From NCBI GenBank assembly GCA_000198515.1, contig FP929140.1:3818527-3882526 (forward strand): a stretch of DNA of 64,000 bases, written 5' to 3'. Below are positions 34,530-42,783 of this stretch, in pieces. The position numbers were made by a program, and so were the translations under genes. How positions within the stretch are numbered: position 1 is the stretch's first letter; every line of letters begins with the position of its first letter. This DNA is from a gamma proteobacterium HdN1. GTDB taxonomy: Bacteria; Pseudomonadota; Gammaproteobacteria; Pseudomonadales; Ketobacteraceae. The notes beneath the pieces were generated by a model. The model worked only from the letters and a program-made list of their open reading frames with translations, searched no databases and was not told where the DNA came from.

Positions 34530-36188
34530 ATGGCTCAGATTATTAACACCAACGTTGCGTCTATCAACGCTCAGCGTAACTTGAATAAATCGCAGGGAGC
34601 TTTGGCGACATCCCTGCAAAGGTTATCTTCCGGTTTGCGGATCAACAGCGCAAAGGATGACGCGGCGGGTCTTGCAATTTCCAACCGTTTTACCACCCAG
34701 ATTCGTGGTTTGAACGTAGCGGTACGGAACGCGAATGACGGCATCTCTTTTGCGCAAACCACTGAAGGCGCGCTAGGTGAAACGACCACCGCGCTTCAGC
34801 GGATTCGTGACCTTGCGGTGCAATCGGCAAACGGTACCAACAGTGAATCTGACCGTAAATCCTTACAAGAGGAAGTGGATCAGCTGGTTTCAGAAATTGA
34901 TCGTATCGCGGAAACCACTACCTTCAACGGCACGAGAGTGCTGAACGGCAGCAAGGATAAAACCACCTTCCAGATCGGTGCAAACGCCAACCAGACCATC
35001 AGCATGTCGGGTGTGGATGCGCGGGCTTCCAGCTTGGGTTCGCAGCCGGGCATCGTGCAATCGACCGGCCAGCGGATGGACAGTATGGGGGATACGGGTA
35101 CCGGCGCCCAAGGGCTTCAAGAAGATGACGGAAGCGGCACGGCTACTCAGATCTCTGATTTCAAGATTCGTACCGCGAACGTGGATGCGAATGATGCCGT
35201 CAACATTGCCGATGTGAAGTTTGGGGGGAACATTTCTGCTGCGAACGTTTCTGACATTACCGATCGCTTTAGTGCCAACTATGGTTCCGGTCTGGCGAAA
35301 TCCGTTGCCGCGCGTATCAACGATATCCGCAAGAGTGGTGAAGCGACGATGCAAGGGGTTTATGCCTCTGCGGTGACCACCTTCCGAGGCTCCGATGTGC
35401 AATCTGGTGACTATGCAGGTACGGCACCGGATGCAAACGCCGCGACGAACATTGGCGCAGGGGAGTTGAAAAACGGGGATCTCAAGATCAACGGCGTAGA
35501 CATCGGTGCGGTGAAGTTTGAAGCGAATGATTCCAGTGGCGCCCTCACCAATGCGATTAACGCGAAGAGTGATGTGACCGGCGTACAGGCATCGGTCGAT
35601 CGTAACGGCGAGCTTGTGCTTACTGCGTCCGATGGCCGTGATATTGTGGTCAATACTTCAGATGCCATTACGACCAACGATCTGTTTGGCGGTGGTGATG
35701 AGGCGGCGACTCCGCGCTTTGACGCCAATTTTGGCGACATGCGCGCTACCGGCCGGCTAACCGTAACCGGTACCGATACGCTCACGTTTGACGGAAACGC
35801 AGATGCTGCATTGATGGGTGTGGATGCCGCGGGGCTTGCTGCAGCAGGTTCCGAGGATAATGTGCAGGCGATGGGTACCGTCCGCAGCGCTGATATCACT
35901 TCGGTAGACGCGGCGAACCGCACGATTGCTTCGATTGACAGTGCGTTGTCGCAAGTGGATTCCTTCCGTGCAACCATGGGTGCGATTCAGAACAGGATGG
36001 AATCTACGATTCGTAACCTTGCCAACGTATCGGAATCGCTAAGCGCTGCAAACTCACGGATTCTGGATGCCGACTTCGCGGCTGAAACCGCGAATCTTTC
36101 GAAGAACCAAGTGCTTCAACAGGCGGGGATCTCGGTGTTGTCACAAGCAAACGCACTACCGCAACAGGCGCTCTCGCTGCTACGGTAA
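34530..36188 (+). CDS. fliC: Flagellin
   Basis: A 552-residue flagellin. The N-terminal D0/D1 region (M-A-Q-I-I-N-T-N-V-A-S-I-N-A-Q-R-N-L ... L-S-S-G-L-R-I-N-S-A-K-D-D-A-A-G) and the C-terminal D1/D0 region (N-L-S-K-N-Q-V-L-Q-Q-A-G-I-S-V-L-S-Q-A-N) are canonical. The middle (about 165-460) is variable. I count twelve N-X-S/T sequons, eight of them between residues 95 and 470, of interest because an HMW1C-like glycosyltransferase is encoded nearby. A GGAG ribosome site precedes the ATG. Flagellin is exported by the flagellar type III system and polymerises as the filament. Confidence 0.97.
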   Translation: MAQIINTNVASINAQRNLNKSQGALATSLQRLSSGLRINSAKDDAAGLAISNRFTTQIRGLNVAVRNANDGISFAQTTEGALGETTTALQRIRDLAVQSANGTNSESDRKSLQEEVDQLVSEIDRIAETTTFNGTRVLNGSKDKTTFQIGANANQTISMSGVDARASSLGSQPGIVQSTGQRMDSMGDTGTGAQGLQEDDGSGTATQISDFKIRTANVDANDAVNIADVKFGGNISAANVSDITDRFSANYGSGLAKSVAARINDIRKSGEATMQGVYASAVTTFRGSDVQSGDYAGTAPDANAATNIGAGELKNGDLKINGVDIGAVKFEANDSSGALTNAINAKSDVTGVQASVDRNGELVLTASDGRDIVVNTSDAITTNDLFGGGDEAATPRFDANFGDMRATGRLTVTGTDTLTFDGNADAALMGVDAAGLAAAGSEDNVQAMGTVRSADITSVDAANRTIASIDSALSQVDSFRATMGAIQNRMESTIRNLANVSESLSAANSRILDADFAAETANLSKNQVLQQAGISVLSQANALPQQALSLLR

Positions 36189-36239
36189 GCGTTGGCCAAT
36201 CATTAGGCCCACCCTCCGGGGGTTTGCTAAACTGAACAT

Positions 36240-36267
36240 ACGCTCGGAGGGGAAACCCTCCGGGCGT
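36240..36267 (+). terminator. Terminator-like hairpin after fliC
   Basis: ACGC-T-CGGAGGG, a loop of four bases, CCCTCCG-G-GCGT forms an 11-bp stem with one mismatch pair. It is followed by GTGTGGGCGTTTTA, so the T tract is not immediate. It is likely to end most fliC transcripts before flaG. Confidence 0.65.
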
Positions 36268-36431
36268 GTGGGCGTTTTACAGAGATGGGATGATTTTTTT
36301 TGCAGGATGCTGGTACGTAGGCCCCGCTTTATGTCGCGCAAGCTTACGAAGGATTCGACGTGACGATTCTCGACGTGAGCTAGAAGGATTTGACGTAAAG
36401 AAATGGGGGTCAGTAACAAGAGGACATTGCC

Positions 36432-36896
36432 ATGACCATCAACCAGATTCCGCCGTCGACAGCACAGATGCCCGTGGTTGACCGGCAACATCAACCCGAT
36501 AGGCCCGCCACCGATCGGCCCGTAGAAGCGACGACCGGCGCAGCACGCCAAGGCGCGGTGAAGGAGGAATCGACTGCCGCTAACCCTGCCTTGGGTGCGG
36601 GCGGGCAGACCGAGGCTGCGCGGCCCGCAGAAAACGACACCGCGTTGGAAGAGGCTAGGCTTGCAGCGCTTCAGGAAGCGATGGAGGCGGTGTCACGCCA
36701 TGTAGACGCCGGAGAGCGTAAGCTCGAATTCAAGATGGCCGAGAATAGCGGGCGCGTCATTATTACGGTGCTGGATAAAGAGACGGATGAAGTGATCCGC
36801 CAGATTCCGCCTGAAGATGTGGTGAAGTTTGCCGAACAAATCAAAGATGGGGGCAGCAAAGCTTTGGATGGCCTATTGTTTAATGATCGTGCCTGA
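36432..36896 (+). CDS. flaG: FlaG-family flagellar protein
   Basis: A 154-residue protein. The N-terminal half is disordered (P, A, T, E). The C-terminal 80 residues are the FlaG domain: L-E-F-K-M-A-E-N-S-G-R-V-I-I-T-V-L-D-K-E-T-D-E-V-I-R-Q-I-P-P-E. FlaG affects filament length in pseudomonads and vibrios. It lies between fliC and fliD, the normal place. No clear FliA site was found directly before it. Confidence 0.92.
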   Translation: MTINQIPPSTAQMPVVDRQHQPDRPATDRPVEATTGAARQGAVKEESTAANPALGAGGQTEAARPAENDTALEEARLAALQEAMEAVSRHVDAGERKLEFKMAENSGRVIITVLDKETDEVIRQIPPEDVVKFAEQIKDGGSKALDGLLFNDRA

Positions 36897-37060
36897 TGTA
36901 CGGGCCATCGAGGCTCGAAGCGGTTGGGGCAATCATCTGAGAGTGGAATAGAAGGTGGCCCAAGTTTTGCTTCTGCCAGTATGTTGTGGCGCACTGGGAT
37001 TGGCGCGAACGGAGTCAATTTGTATAGCGGCTTGTGATGACAAGTGAGCTGATTAAGTAG

Positions 37061-37087
37061 TAAAGGAGGCGGCTGACGTGCCGATAA
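37061..37087 (+). promoter_or_regulatory. Perfect sigma-28 promoter of fliD operon
   Basis: TAAA (37061-37064), 15 bases, GCCGATAA (37080-37087): an exact match to the FliA consensus, 51 bases upstream of the fliD ATG. Confidence 0.92.
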
Positions 37088-37137
37088 GCTGTAATAAGGA
37101 TCGGCGTCGAAGATAACCAAGAGTAGAGGAGATCACC

Positions 37138-38544
37138 ATGGCAGCCATTACTGCTGCTGGATCGGGATCCGGCATTGATGTCGATCTGATTGTTGATGGC
37201 CTGACCAAGGCTGAAAGAAAGCTGACGGATCAGCGCCATACGCGCCGTGAAACGCAGCTGAATGCAAGCATGACGGCGTTTGATGCGTTCAAAACCGCGC
37301 TCACAGAACTCCAAAAGGGTTTGGCAGGGCTGACTACGCGTACAGAAGTTTCTGCGCGTACCGCAACGTCCAGCAAACCTGAAGTGTTTACGGCAACTGC
37401 AGGTACTGCAGCCGCCTTATCCTCTAGCGATATTCAGGTAGAACGGCTCGCCCAAGCGCATAAGGTTACGTCGAAAGGCTACACGAACCCTGATTCGGTG
37501 GTGGGAAACGGTACGCTCACCATTTCGATGGGCAGCAAGTCTTTCAACGTAGAAATCAAAGACGCCGAAAATGATACGCTGGCGAAGGTTCGCGATGCGA
37601 TTAACAGTGCGTCAGACAATCCAGGCGTAAAGGCGACCATTCTCACCGTCGCTGATCCTGACAATCCAGGCAGCACGCAATCCAAGCTGGTGCTGACTTC
37701 TTCCCAGACCGGTGCGGCCAATGCGATTTCGGTTGCCGTGCAAGATGGTGACGGCGATAACGCCGATACCGCAGGGCTTTCTGCACTTGCCACTGCGAAT
37801 CTTAGCGAAATCAGCGCTGCACAAGATGCGAAAATCTATGTCGATGGCTTTGAGGCCACCAGCGCGAGCAATACATTTTCGGGTGTACTTGAAGGGGTAG
37901 TGATTACTGCGGTTTCAGCAGATCCGGGCGTATCCCATTCCCTGAACGTGTCTACGGATGCGGGAGCGTTAAAAACCAAAATTGGCGCATTTGTAACAGC
38001 CTACAATGCCTATCAGAAGACCTTCAAATTTCTCACCGACTATGATGCAGGTAAAAAAGAGGGTGGCCTGCTCACGGGGGACTCATTGGCGCGCACGGCT
38101 TCTGTGACCTTAAACCGTGCATTGTCCGCAACCAATTCAAAAGACACTGGAGATTTTCCAGCGCTGGCCGATATAGGAATTACGCGCAGCCGCACCGGTG
38201 AGCTTGAGATCAACGACGAAAAGCTATCGAAAGCGCTCAGCAGCGATTTTGATGCAGTATCGAATTTGATTGCGGGTGACGATGGCGTGTTAAAGAAATT
38301 TAACACAGCAGTCAACGACTTGACGGGCTCCAAAGGTGGCATCGCAAAACGTACAGAGATGTATAAGACGCAGTTGGATGATTTGAAAAAGCAAAAAGCG
38401 GACTTTGAAATCCGCATGGAGTCTTATACCGATCGCTTGCGTAAGCAATTTACGAATATGGATATTCTGGTCGCAAAGTTTAAGAACTCTGGGGATTTTT
38501 TGACTCAGCAGTTTAGCGCAATGAATAACGCTTCGAAGAAATAA
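37138..38544 (+). CDS. fliD: Flagellar filament cap protein
   Basis: A 468-residue FliD (HAP2). The N-terminal I-T-A-A-G-S-G-S-G-I-D-V-D-L-I-V-D-G-L and the C-terminal helical part (Q-K-A-D-F-E-I-R-M-E-S-Y-T-D-R-L-R-K-Q-F-T-N-M-D) are conserved; the middle carries the cap's beta-rich head domains. FliD forms the pentameric or hexameric cap that folds exported flagellin at the filament tip. It has a perfect FliA promoter and is followed 13 bases later by fliS, so fliD-fliS-fliT and probably the DegT gene form one operon. Confidence 0.96.
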   Translation: MAAITAAGSGSGIDVDLIVDGLTKAERKLTDQRHTRRETQLNASMTAFDAFKTALTELQKGLAGLTTRTEVSARTATSSKPEVFTATAGTAAALSSSDIQVERLAQAHKVTSKGYTNPDSVVGNGTLTISMGSKSFNVEIKDAENDTLAKVRDAINSASDNPGVKATILTVADPDNPGSTQSKLVLTSSQTGAANAISVAVQDGDGDNADTAGLSALATANLSEISAAQDAKIYVDGFEATSASNTFSGVLEGVVITAVSADPGVSHSLNVSTDAGALKTKIGAFVTAYNAYQKTFKFLTDYDAGKKEGGLLTGDSLARTASVTLNRALSATNSKDTGDFPALADIGITRSRTGELEINDEKLSKALSSDFDAVSNLIAGDDGVLKKFNTAVNDLTGSKGGIAKRTEMYKTQLDDLKKQKADFEIRMESYTDRLRKQFTNMDILVAKFKNSGDFLTQQFSAMNNASKK

Positions 38545-38557
38545 GAGGTAGTACAAC

Positions 38558-38998
38558 GTGATCGCAAATAAGGCATTGAATCAGTATGCAAATGTCGGCC
38601 GGCGAACTGCGGTAGAAGGAGCGACACCTCATCAGTTAATCATGATGCTCTACGATGGCGTGCTAGAGAGCTTGATGAAGGCAACAGGCTGCATCCAGCG
38701 GAAAGATTTTGCCGCAAAAGGTGCTGCGATCGGTAAGGCCATCAATATTATTGGCGGGCTGCAATCGTTTCTGGATATGGAAAAAGGTGGCGAGGTTTCT
38801 GCAAATCTGGATCGCCTCTATGATTACATGACGCGCAGGCTTTACGACGCAACCGTCAGCAATGATATTGCTATTATTTCTGAAGTGGCGAATTTGATTA
38901 AGACGGTGCGCGAAGGTTGGGAAGGCATCCGTGAAGAAGCCAATAAAATTCATGAGCAGAATATCGCGCAGCAAGCGCAAGTCAAGGTGGAATCATGA
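38558..38998 (+). CDS. fliS: Flagellin export chaperone FliS
   Basis: A 146-residue chaperone starting at GTG 38558. The N-terminus N-Q-Y-A-N-V, then T-P-H-Q-L-I-M-M-L-Y-D-G-V-L-E-S, is typical of FliS. It binds the C-terminal helices of flagellin and stops early polymerisation before export. The stop overlaps the fliT ATG by four bases. Confidence 0.95.
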   Translation: MIANKALNQYANVGRRTAVEGATPHQLIMMLYDGVLESLMKATGCIQRKDFAAKGAAIGKAINIIGGLQSFLDMEKGGEVSANLDRLYDYMTRRLYDATVSNDIAIISEVANLIKTVREGWEGIREEANKIHEQNIAQQAQVKVES

Positions 38999-39321
38999 GC
39001 TCTCTTGCGGAGTTTACCGGCCTGAAAGTGGCTCTGAGCGATGCGTTACGGCAGGGTAGTTTTCACTTGCTGGCAGGCTTGGATGAGCAGATTCGCAGTG
39101 CATCTACGCAAGTTTTTGAACTCATGAACAGTGAACGCGTGGAGCGTGATGAAGCGATTTCCGAGATGCGGGAAGTGATCGCCCTCTACCGACATGCAAT
39201 TGACGTTTGCGAAGCACAGTCCATTGCCGCGAAGCAGGAATACCTGAATGCAATGAATAACAAGCAAGGTGCGGCGCGGTATTTGCAGGTATCCGGTATG
39301 GAGTATGGCCTGTCACGCTAA
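38995..39321 (+). CDS. fliT: FliT-like flagellar chaperone
   Basis: A 108-residue helical protein in the position of fliT, overlapping fliS by four bases. It is rich in charged helices (E-L-M-N-S-E-R-V-E-R-D-E-A-I-S-E-M-R-E-V-I). Sequence similarity to FliT is weak by eye, as is usual in this fast-evolving family, so the name rests mostly on position and size. FliT chaperones the cap protein FliD. Confidence 0.75.
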   Translation: MSSLAEFTGLKVALSDALRQGSFHLLAGLDEQIRSASTQVFELMNSERVERDEAISEMREVIALYRHAIDVCEAQSIAAKQEYLNAMNNKQGAARYLQVSGMEYGLSR

Positions 39322-39339
39322 ACCTGCGAGGTACTCAAC

Positions 39340-40569
39340 ATGGCTAGGTTCAACGATCAATCTGATCAACAAACAGAAATTGCCGTAGCACTGTTGGTAC
39401 CTGATATGCCAACAACAGCAGAGTTGGTTCTCTATCTTTCGGAAATTGATCAAAATAAATGGTATAGCAATTTCGGGCCGCTATGCACCGCATTTGAGCG
39501 TGAAATTGCCACGCAATTTTTCCCAGAGATGGAAGAAGGCGATCAACGCTTGGTAAGCTGCTCGAACGGCACCGCGGCCATTGAGCTGGCACTTTTGGCG
39601 CTGGGCTTGCCTGCGGGGACACGTGTTCTGCTACCCGCCTTTACCTTTCCCGCGACGGCGACTGCCGTCATCAGCGTAGGCTTCGAACCGCTATTGGCGG
39701 ATGTTGATGCCAGAAGCTGGCAACTTACGCCGGAAATTGCCCGTCATTTGTTGAGTTTGGGCGTTCGCTTTGATGTCGTTCTTCCCGTTGCCACCTTGGG
39801 GATGCCGCATAGTGCAATGGCGTGGCAAAAATTTTCCCACGATACCGGCATCCCCGTAATCATTGATGCGGCAGCATCGCTTGGAGTGCAGGATACTTGT
39901 CAAGGAATTAGCGTCTGCTACAGCCTACACGCAACAAAATCTTTTGGAATTGGCGAGGGTGGGCTGATTGCGGCTGCGAACGAAACCATGGCCGCACGGA
40001 TTCGGGAATTGACCAATTTCGGGTTTTCGAAGGGTGTTATTGGTCATGCAGGAGGCAACCATAAGCTTAGCGAGTACCATGCCGCCGTCGGACTGGCGCA
40101 ATGCAAACGGATACCGCTTTTAAATATGCGCAAAGACGCATTACGCAAAGCCTACCAGAAAGAAGCGCGTCAATTGCTTTCCTATTTTGATTCACAGGAT
40201 TTACCCGACCATCACTGGGGAACGCCGTCCGTAGTGGCGCTGAGGGATATTCATTTTTACGCGGCCGCTGCGCTTTGTTTGCGCCCTACGGCGGGTGTAA
40301 CGGTTGAAGGCTTGCAATGGGGTATGGCAGCTCGCGGTATTCAAACGCGCCGCTGGTATTGCCCTGGCTTGCATATGCATCCCGCGTTTCAAGGATTTTC
40401 CCGATACGGTTTGCAGGGGGATTCAAACCTGCGAGTAACGGAGTACCTGCAACACCATTTAATTGGCTTGCCCTTCCATAATTTCTTGGAACTTCACGAC
40501 ATCCGTTATGTGGCACGCAGTTTGCTTTCTCTTGTAATTAAGGGTGAGCTTGCACTGAATATCCGTTGA
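39340..40569 (+). CDS. DegT/DnrJ/EryC1/StrS-family aminotransferase
   Basis: A 409-residue PLP-dependent enzyme of the sugar aminotransferase family. It has S-N-G-T-A-A-I-E-L-A-L-L-A-L (PLP phosphate site, about 68-81), P-A-F-T-F-P-A-T-A, the aspartate in I-I-D-A-A-A-S-L-G, and the PLP lysine in L-H-A-T-K-S-F-G-I-G-E-G-G (about 204). Such enzymes aminate keto-sugars for surface glycans. It starts 18 bases after fliT and is followed by a terminator, so it seems co-transcribed with fliDST. A role in making an amino sugar for flagellin is plausible. No other sugar-nucleotide genes are in the window. Confidence 0.88.
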   Translation: MARFNDQSDQQTEIAVALLVPDMPTTAELVLYLSEIDQNKWYSNFGPLCTAFEREIATQFFPEMEEGDQRLVSCSNGTAAIELALLALGLPAGTRVLLPAFTFPATATAVISVGFEPLLADVDARSWQLTPEIARHLLSLGVRFDVVLPVATLGMPHSAMAWQKFSHDTGIPVIIDAAASLGVQDTCQGISVCYSLHATKSFGIGEGGLIAAANETMAARIRELTNFGFSKGVIGHAGGNHKLSEYHAAVGLAQCKRIPLLNMRKDALRKAYQKEARQLLSYFDSQDLPDHHWGTPSVVALRDIHFYAAAALCLRPTAGVTVEGLQWGMAARGIQTRRWYCPGLHMHPAFQGFSRYGLQGDSNLRVTEYLQHHLIGLPFHNFLELHDIRYVARSLLSLVIKGELALNIR

Positions 40570-40585
40570 TTCGGTCTTCCTAGCG

Positions 40586-40620
40586 CAAGGCAAGCCTGCA
40601 AGGGCTTGCCTTGTCGTTTT
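40586..40620 (+). terminator. Rho-independent terminator after the aminotransferase
   Basis: CAAGGCAAGCC (40586-40596) and GGCTTGCCTTG (40603-40613) form a perfect 11-bp stem over a 6-base loop, followed by TCGTTTT. This closes the fliDST-aminotransferase operon. The start codon of the next gene lies only 22 bases further. Confidence 0.88.
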
Positions 40621-40641
40621 CAATTTCATAGGAAAAACACA

Positions 40642-42615
40642 ATGGATATCATGGTAGAGCTGGATTTATTCGAACAGCTAGTGCGAGAGCGCAACCACGA
40701 GGGCGCTTATCAAAAGCTGCTCACGCTAATCAAACAGGTTTCGGTGCACCGGGGCAGAAAAGAAGAAGTATTCGCCCGTTTGAACCGCGAAGAAATTTCT
40801 TATGTTGCCACTCGAATCGCAAGCGCAGCCTACCAATTGTTTCTAGATGAAAAATTTCTGCTAAGCGAGGAGGGATACTGCGCGCTCTCCCTCTTTGGGC
40901 GCAATTTCGCCTTGCTTGTGGCGATGACCCCTTACAAGGTGTCAGATCACGTAATTCGCCATTTAATTGGTCAGGCTCACGGAGTTACGAGGCGCGATGC
41001 GGTAGATCTCTACACCTTCCGGAAGATGCTGTTCTTGTGGTCGATTTTCTCAGAGGTAGAAATTCCGATTCGTGATTTTCTGAAAGCCCACCCGAAGTTG
41101 ATGAGCTATGTGGTGTTCAATTCGTTGACGTTCAACTGCTATCTCGATGCGAAAGCGACTGAACGTCGGGAAGAAATGTTAGAGATTATCTCGGAGGATG
41201 GATTTCCCTTCGCGCTCGATGATCTTTCCCTATTTTTTGCAGGCCCATCGTGGATGTACTGCGCGTATGCACACACCCCGAAAAAGCACGATATCAAGCG
41301 TGATATCAACCAAGCTTACCGTAACTATCTGATCCAAAATGGTTATAAAGATCGTGCGTTGCCGGTGCCGCGCAAAAAGGTCAAGCGGCCATTGCTTGGC
41401 GTCGTAATTGAACAGATGACCTCGAACCACGCAGTATTTCGCTGCTATGGCAAAGCCTTGGCCTCAATGCGCGAGCGCTTTGAAACCGTCGCTTTTGCAG
41501 AAAAGACCTATGTAGATGATGCCGCCGTAAGTATCTTTGATCAGGTCGTTTACATGGAGACAAAGGAGACTTCAGATCTTCGCGACATCGTGAGCAAAGT
41601 CAGCAAGAAAAAGCCCGACGTACTGATTTATCTAAGCCTTGGGATGCATAACGCAACCATTCCTATGGCGAATTTGCGCCTCGCCCCCATCCAGATTCTA
41701 CTTAATGCGCATCCCTGTACCAGTAGGATTGCGGCGGTAGACTATGTGATTGCCAGTAAAGGACTTCGCCCAACGCGAGACGAGTTTAGCGAGCAGCTTG
41801 TTTTTGTGCCGGATGGTACGTTTGCATTTACTCCGCGTGGAGAAGCTTCTTCGGCAAAGGAGCCGCATCCAAAAGGTGCTGAAAAAAAATCGGTAGAAAC
41901 CGCTGCAAACGCAGGTGGGGCGCGGGCCTTCCGCATTGCAATTCCGTCGTTTTCAATCAAGATCACGTCAAGATTCATTGCGCTTCTTTCGAAGTTAACA
42001 GCCGCTACCAAGACACCGATCGAATTTCATTTTTTCCCCTATCTTACCGGAATTTCTTACATCCATTTTCAGGAGACGATGGCAAAGCGATTGCCAAACT
42101 CGGTCGTTCATAAACCCTATCCTTATGAGCGCTACCTTGAAAAAATCGGCGAATGCGATCTGCACATGAGCCCGTTTCCTTTTGGAAACACCAATGGAAA
42201 TATCGACTCAGCAAAAATGGGGCTACCACTGATTGCCATGGACGGTGACGGCTTTGAATCCAAGATTGATGGCGCCATGTTCCGGCGTATGGGCTTGCCG
42301 GAGTGGGTGTTTGCGGAGAACGAAGATCGTTATTTAGAACTCGCCTTGAGCTTGGTGGAAGATTTTGAAAAGCGCGAATCTTTGGCGGCTCAGGTGCGTG
42401 CGATCGACTTGGATCGCACTTTCTACAGTCCAGGGCTGGATCACGTCGCCGTGGACACCGTATTCGCCCTCTATGAGCGCCATGAGGCGCTACAGAGCTC
42501 TGGGGTGCGTACCGTAGATGCACTTGATCTAATTCGTGAGTGTGGCCTCGTCGCGCACTCGGCAGAGGATCAAGCAGCACTGCCGGCGGAACGTGCGGTG
42601 GGCAACGTCCATTGA
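40642..42615 (+). CDS. HMW1C-like (GT41) glycosyltransferase
   Basis: A 657-residue protein that matches the HMW1C family of cytoplasmic N-glycosyltransferases. The clearest signature is S-P-F-P-F-G-N-T-N-G followed by a G-L-P-L loop (about residues 510-530), then M-F-R-R-M-G-L-P-E-W (about 550), as in HMW1C proteins, preceded by a GT-B C-terminal domain. The N-terminal 200 residues are all-helical like the TPR-like domain of HMW1C. HMW1C moves glucose or galactose from UDP-sugar to asparagine in N-X-S/T. ATG 40642 is chosen for its AGGAA site; the terminator just upstream means it needs its own promoter or read-through. Target: probably flagellin. Confidence 0.85.
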   Translation: MDIMVELDLFEQLVRERNHEGAYQKLLTLIKQVSVHRGRKEEVFARLNREEISYVATRIASAAYQLFLDEKFLLSEEGYCALSLFGRNFALLVAMTPYKVSDHVIRHLIGQAHGVTRRDAVDLYTFRKMLFLWSIFSEVEIPIRDFLKAHPKLMSYVVFNSLTFNCYLDAKATERREEMLEIISEDGFPFALDDLSLFFAGPSWMYCAYAHTPKKHDIKRDINQAYRNYLIQNGYKDRALPVPRKKVKRPLLGVVIEQMTSNHAVFRCYGKALASMRERFETVAFAEKTYVDDAAVSIFDQVVYMETKETSDLRDIVSKVSKKKPDVLIYLSLGMHNATIPMANLRLAPIQILLNAHPCTSRIAAVDYVIASKGLRPTRDEFSEQLVFVPDGTFAFTPRGEASSAKEPHPKGAEKKSVETAANAGGARAFRIAIPSFSIKITSRFIALLSKLTAATKTPIEFHFFPYLTGISYIHFQETMAKRLPNSVVHKPYPYERYLEKIGECDLHMSPFPFGNTNGNIDSAKMGLPLIAMDGDGFESKIDGAMFRRMGLPEWVFAENEDRYLELALSLVEDFEKRESLAAQVRAIDLDRTFYSPGLDHVAVDTVFALYERHEALQSSGVRTVDALDLIRECGLVAHSAEDQAALPAERAVGNVH

Positions 42616-42714
42616 TGAGAAAATTGCAGGGTTTCGTGTCAGGAATTTGACCTTTCCCACGTTTGTGTCCTTAACTTGAATAACCAATGATCAATTGACG
42701 ACTTGTTAGCAGCA

Positions 42715-42744
42715 CACCCAGAGGCGCAACGCCGCTTCTGGGTG
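42715..42744 (+). promoter_or_regulatory. Hairpin in the fleQ leader
   Basis: CACCCAGA (42715-42722) pairs with TCTGGGTG (42737-42744), with an inner GGC/GCC helix. No T tract follows, so a simple terminator is unlikely. It could be an mRNA stability element or attenuator in the fleQ 5' leader. Confidence 0.5.
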
Positions 42745-42783
42745 GGAGAGCAAACAGGTTGGCGTTACGGACGAAAGAAGGCT

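Noticed and set aside
36361-36431. Sigma-28 promoter for flaG
   Set aside because: A TAAA is present (near 36396), but nothing like GCCGATAA follows at 15 bases.
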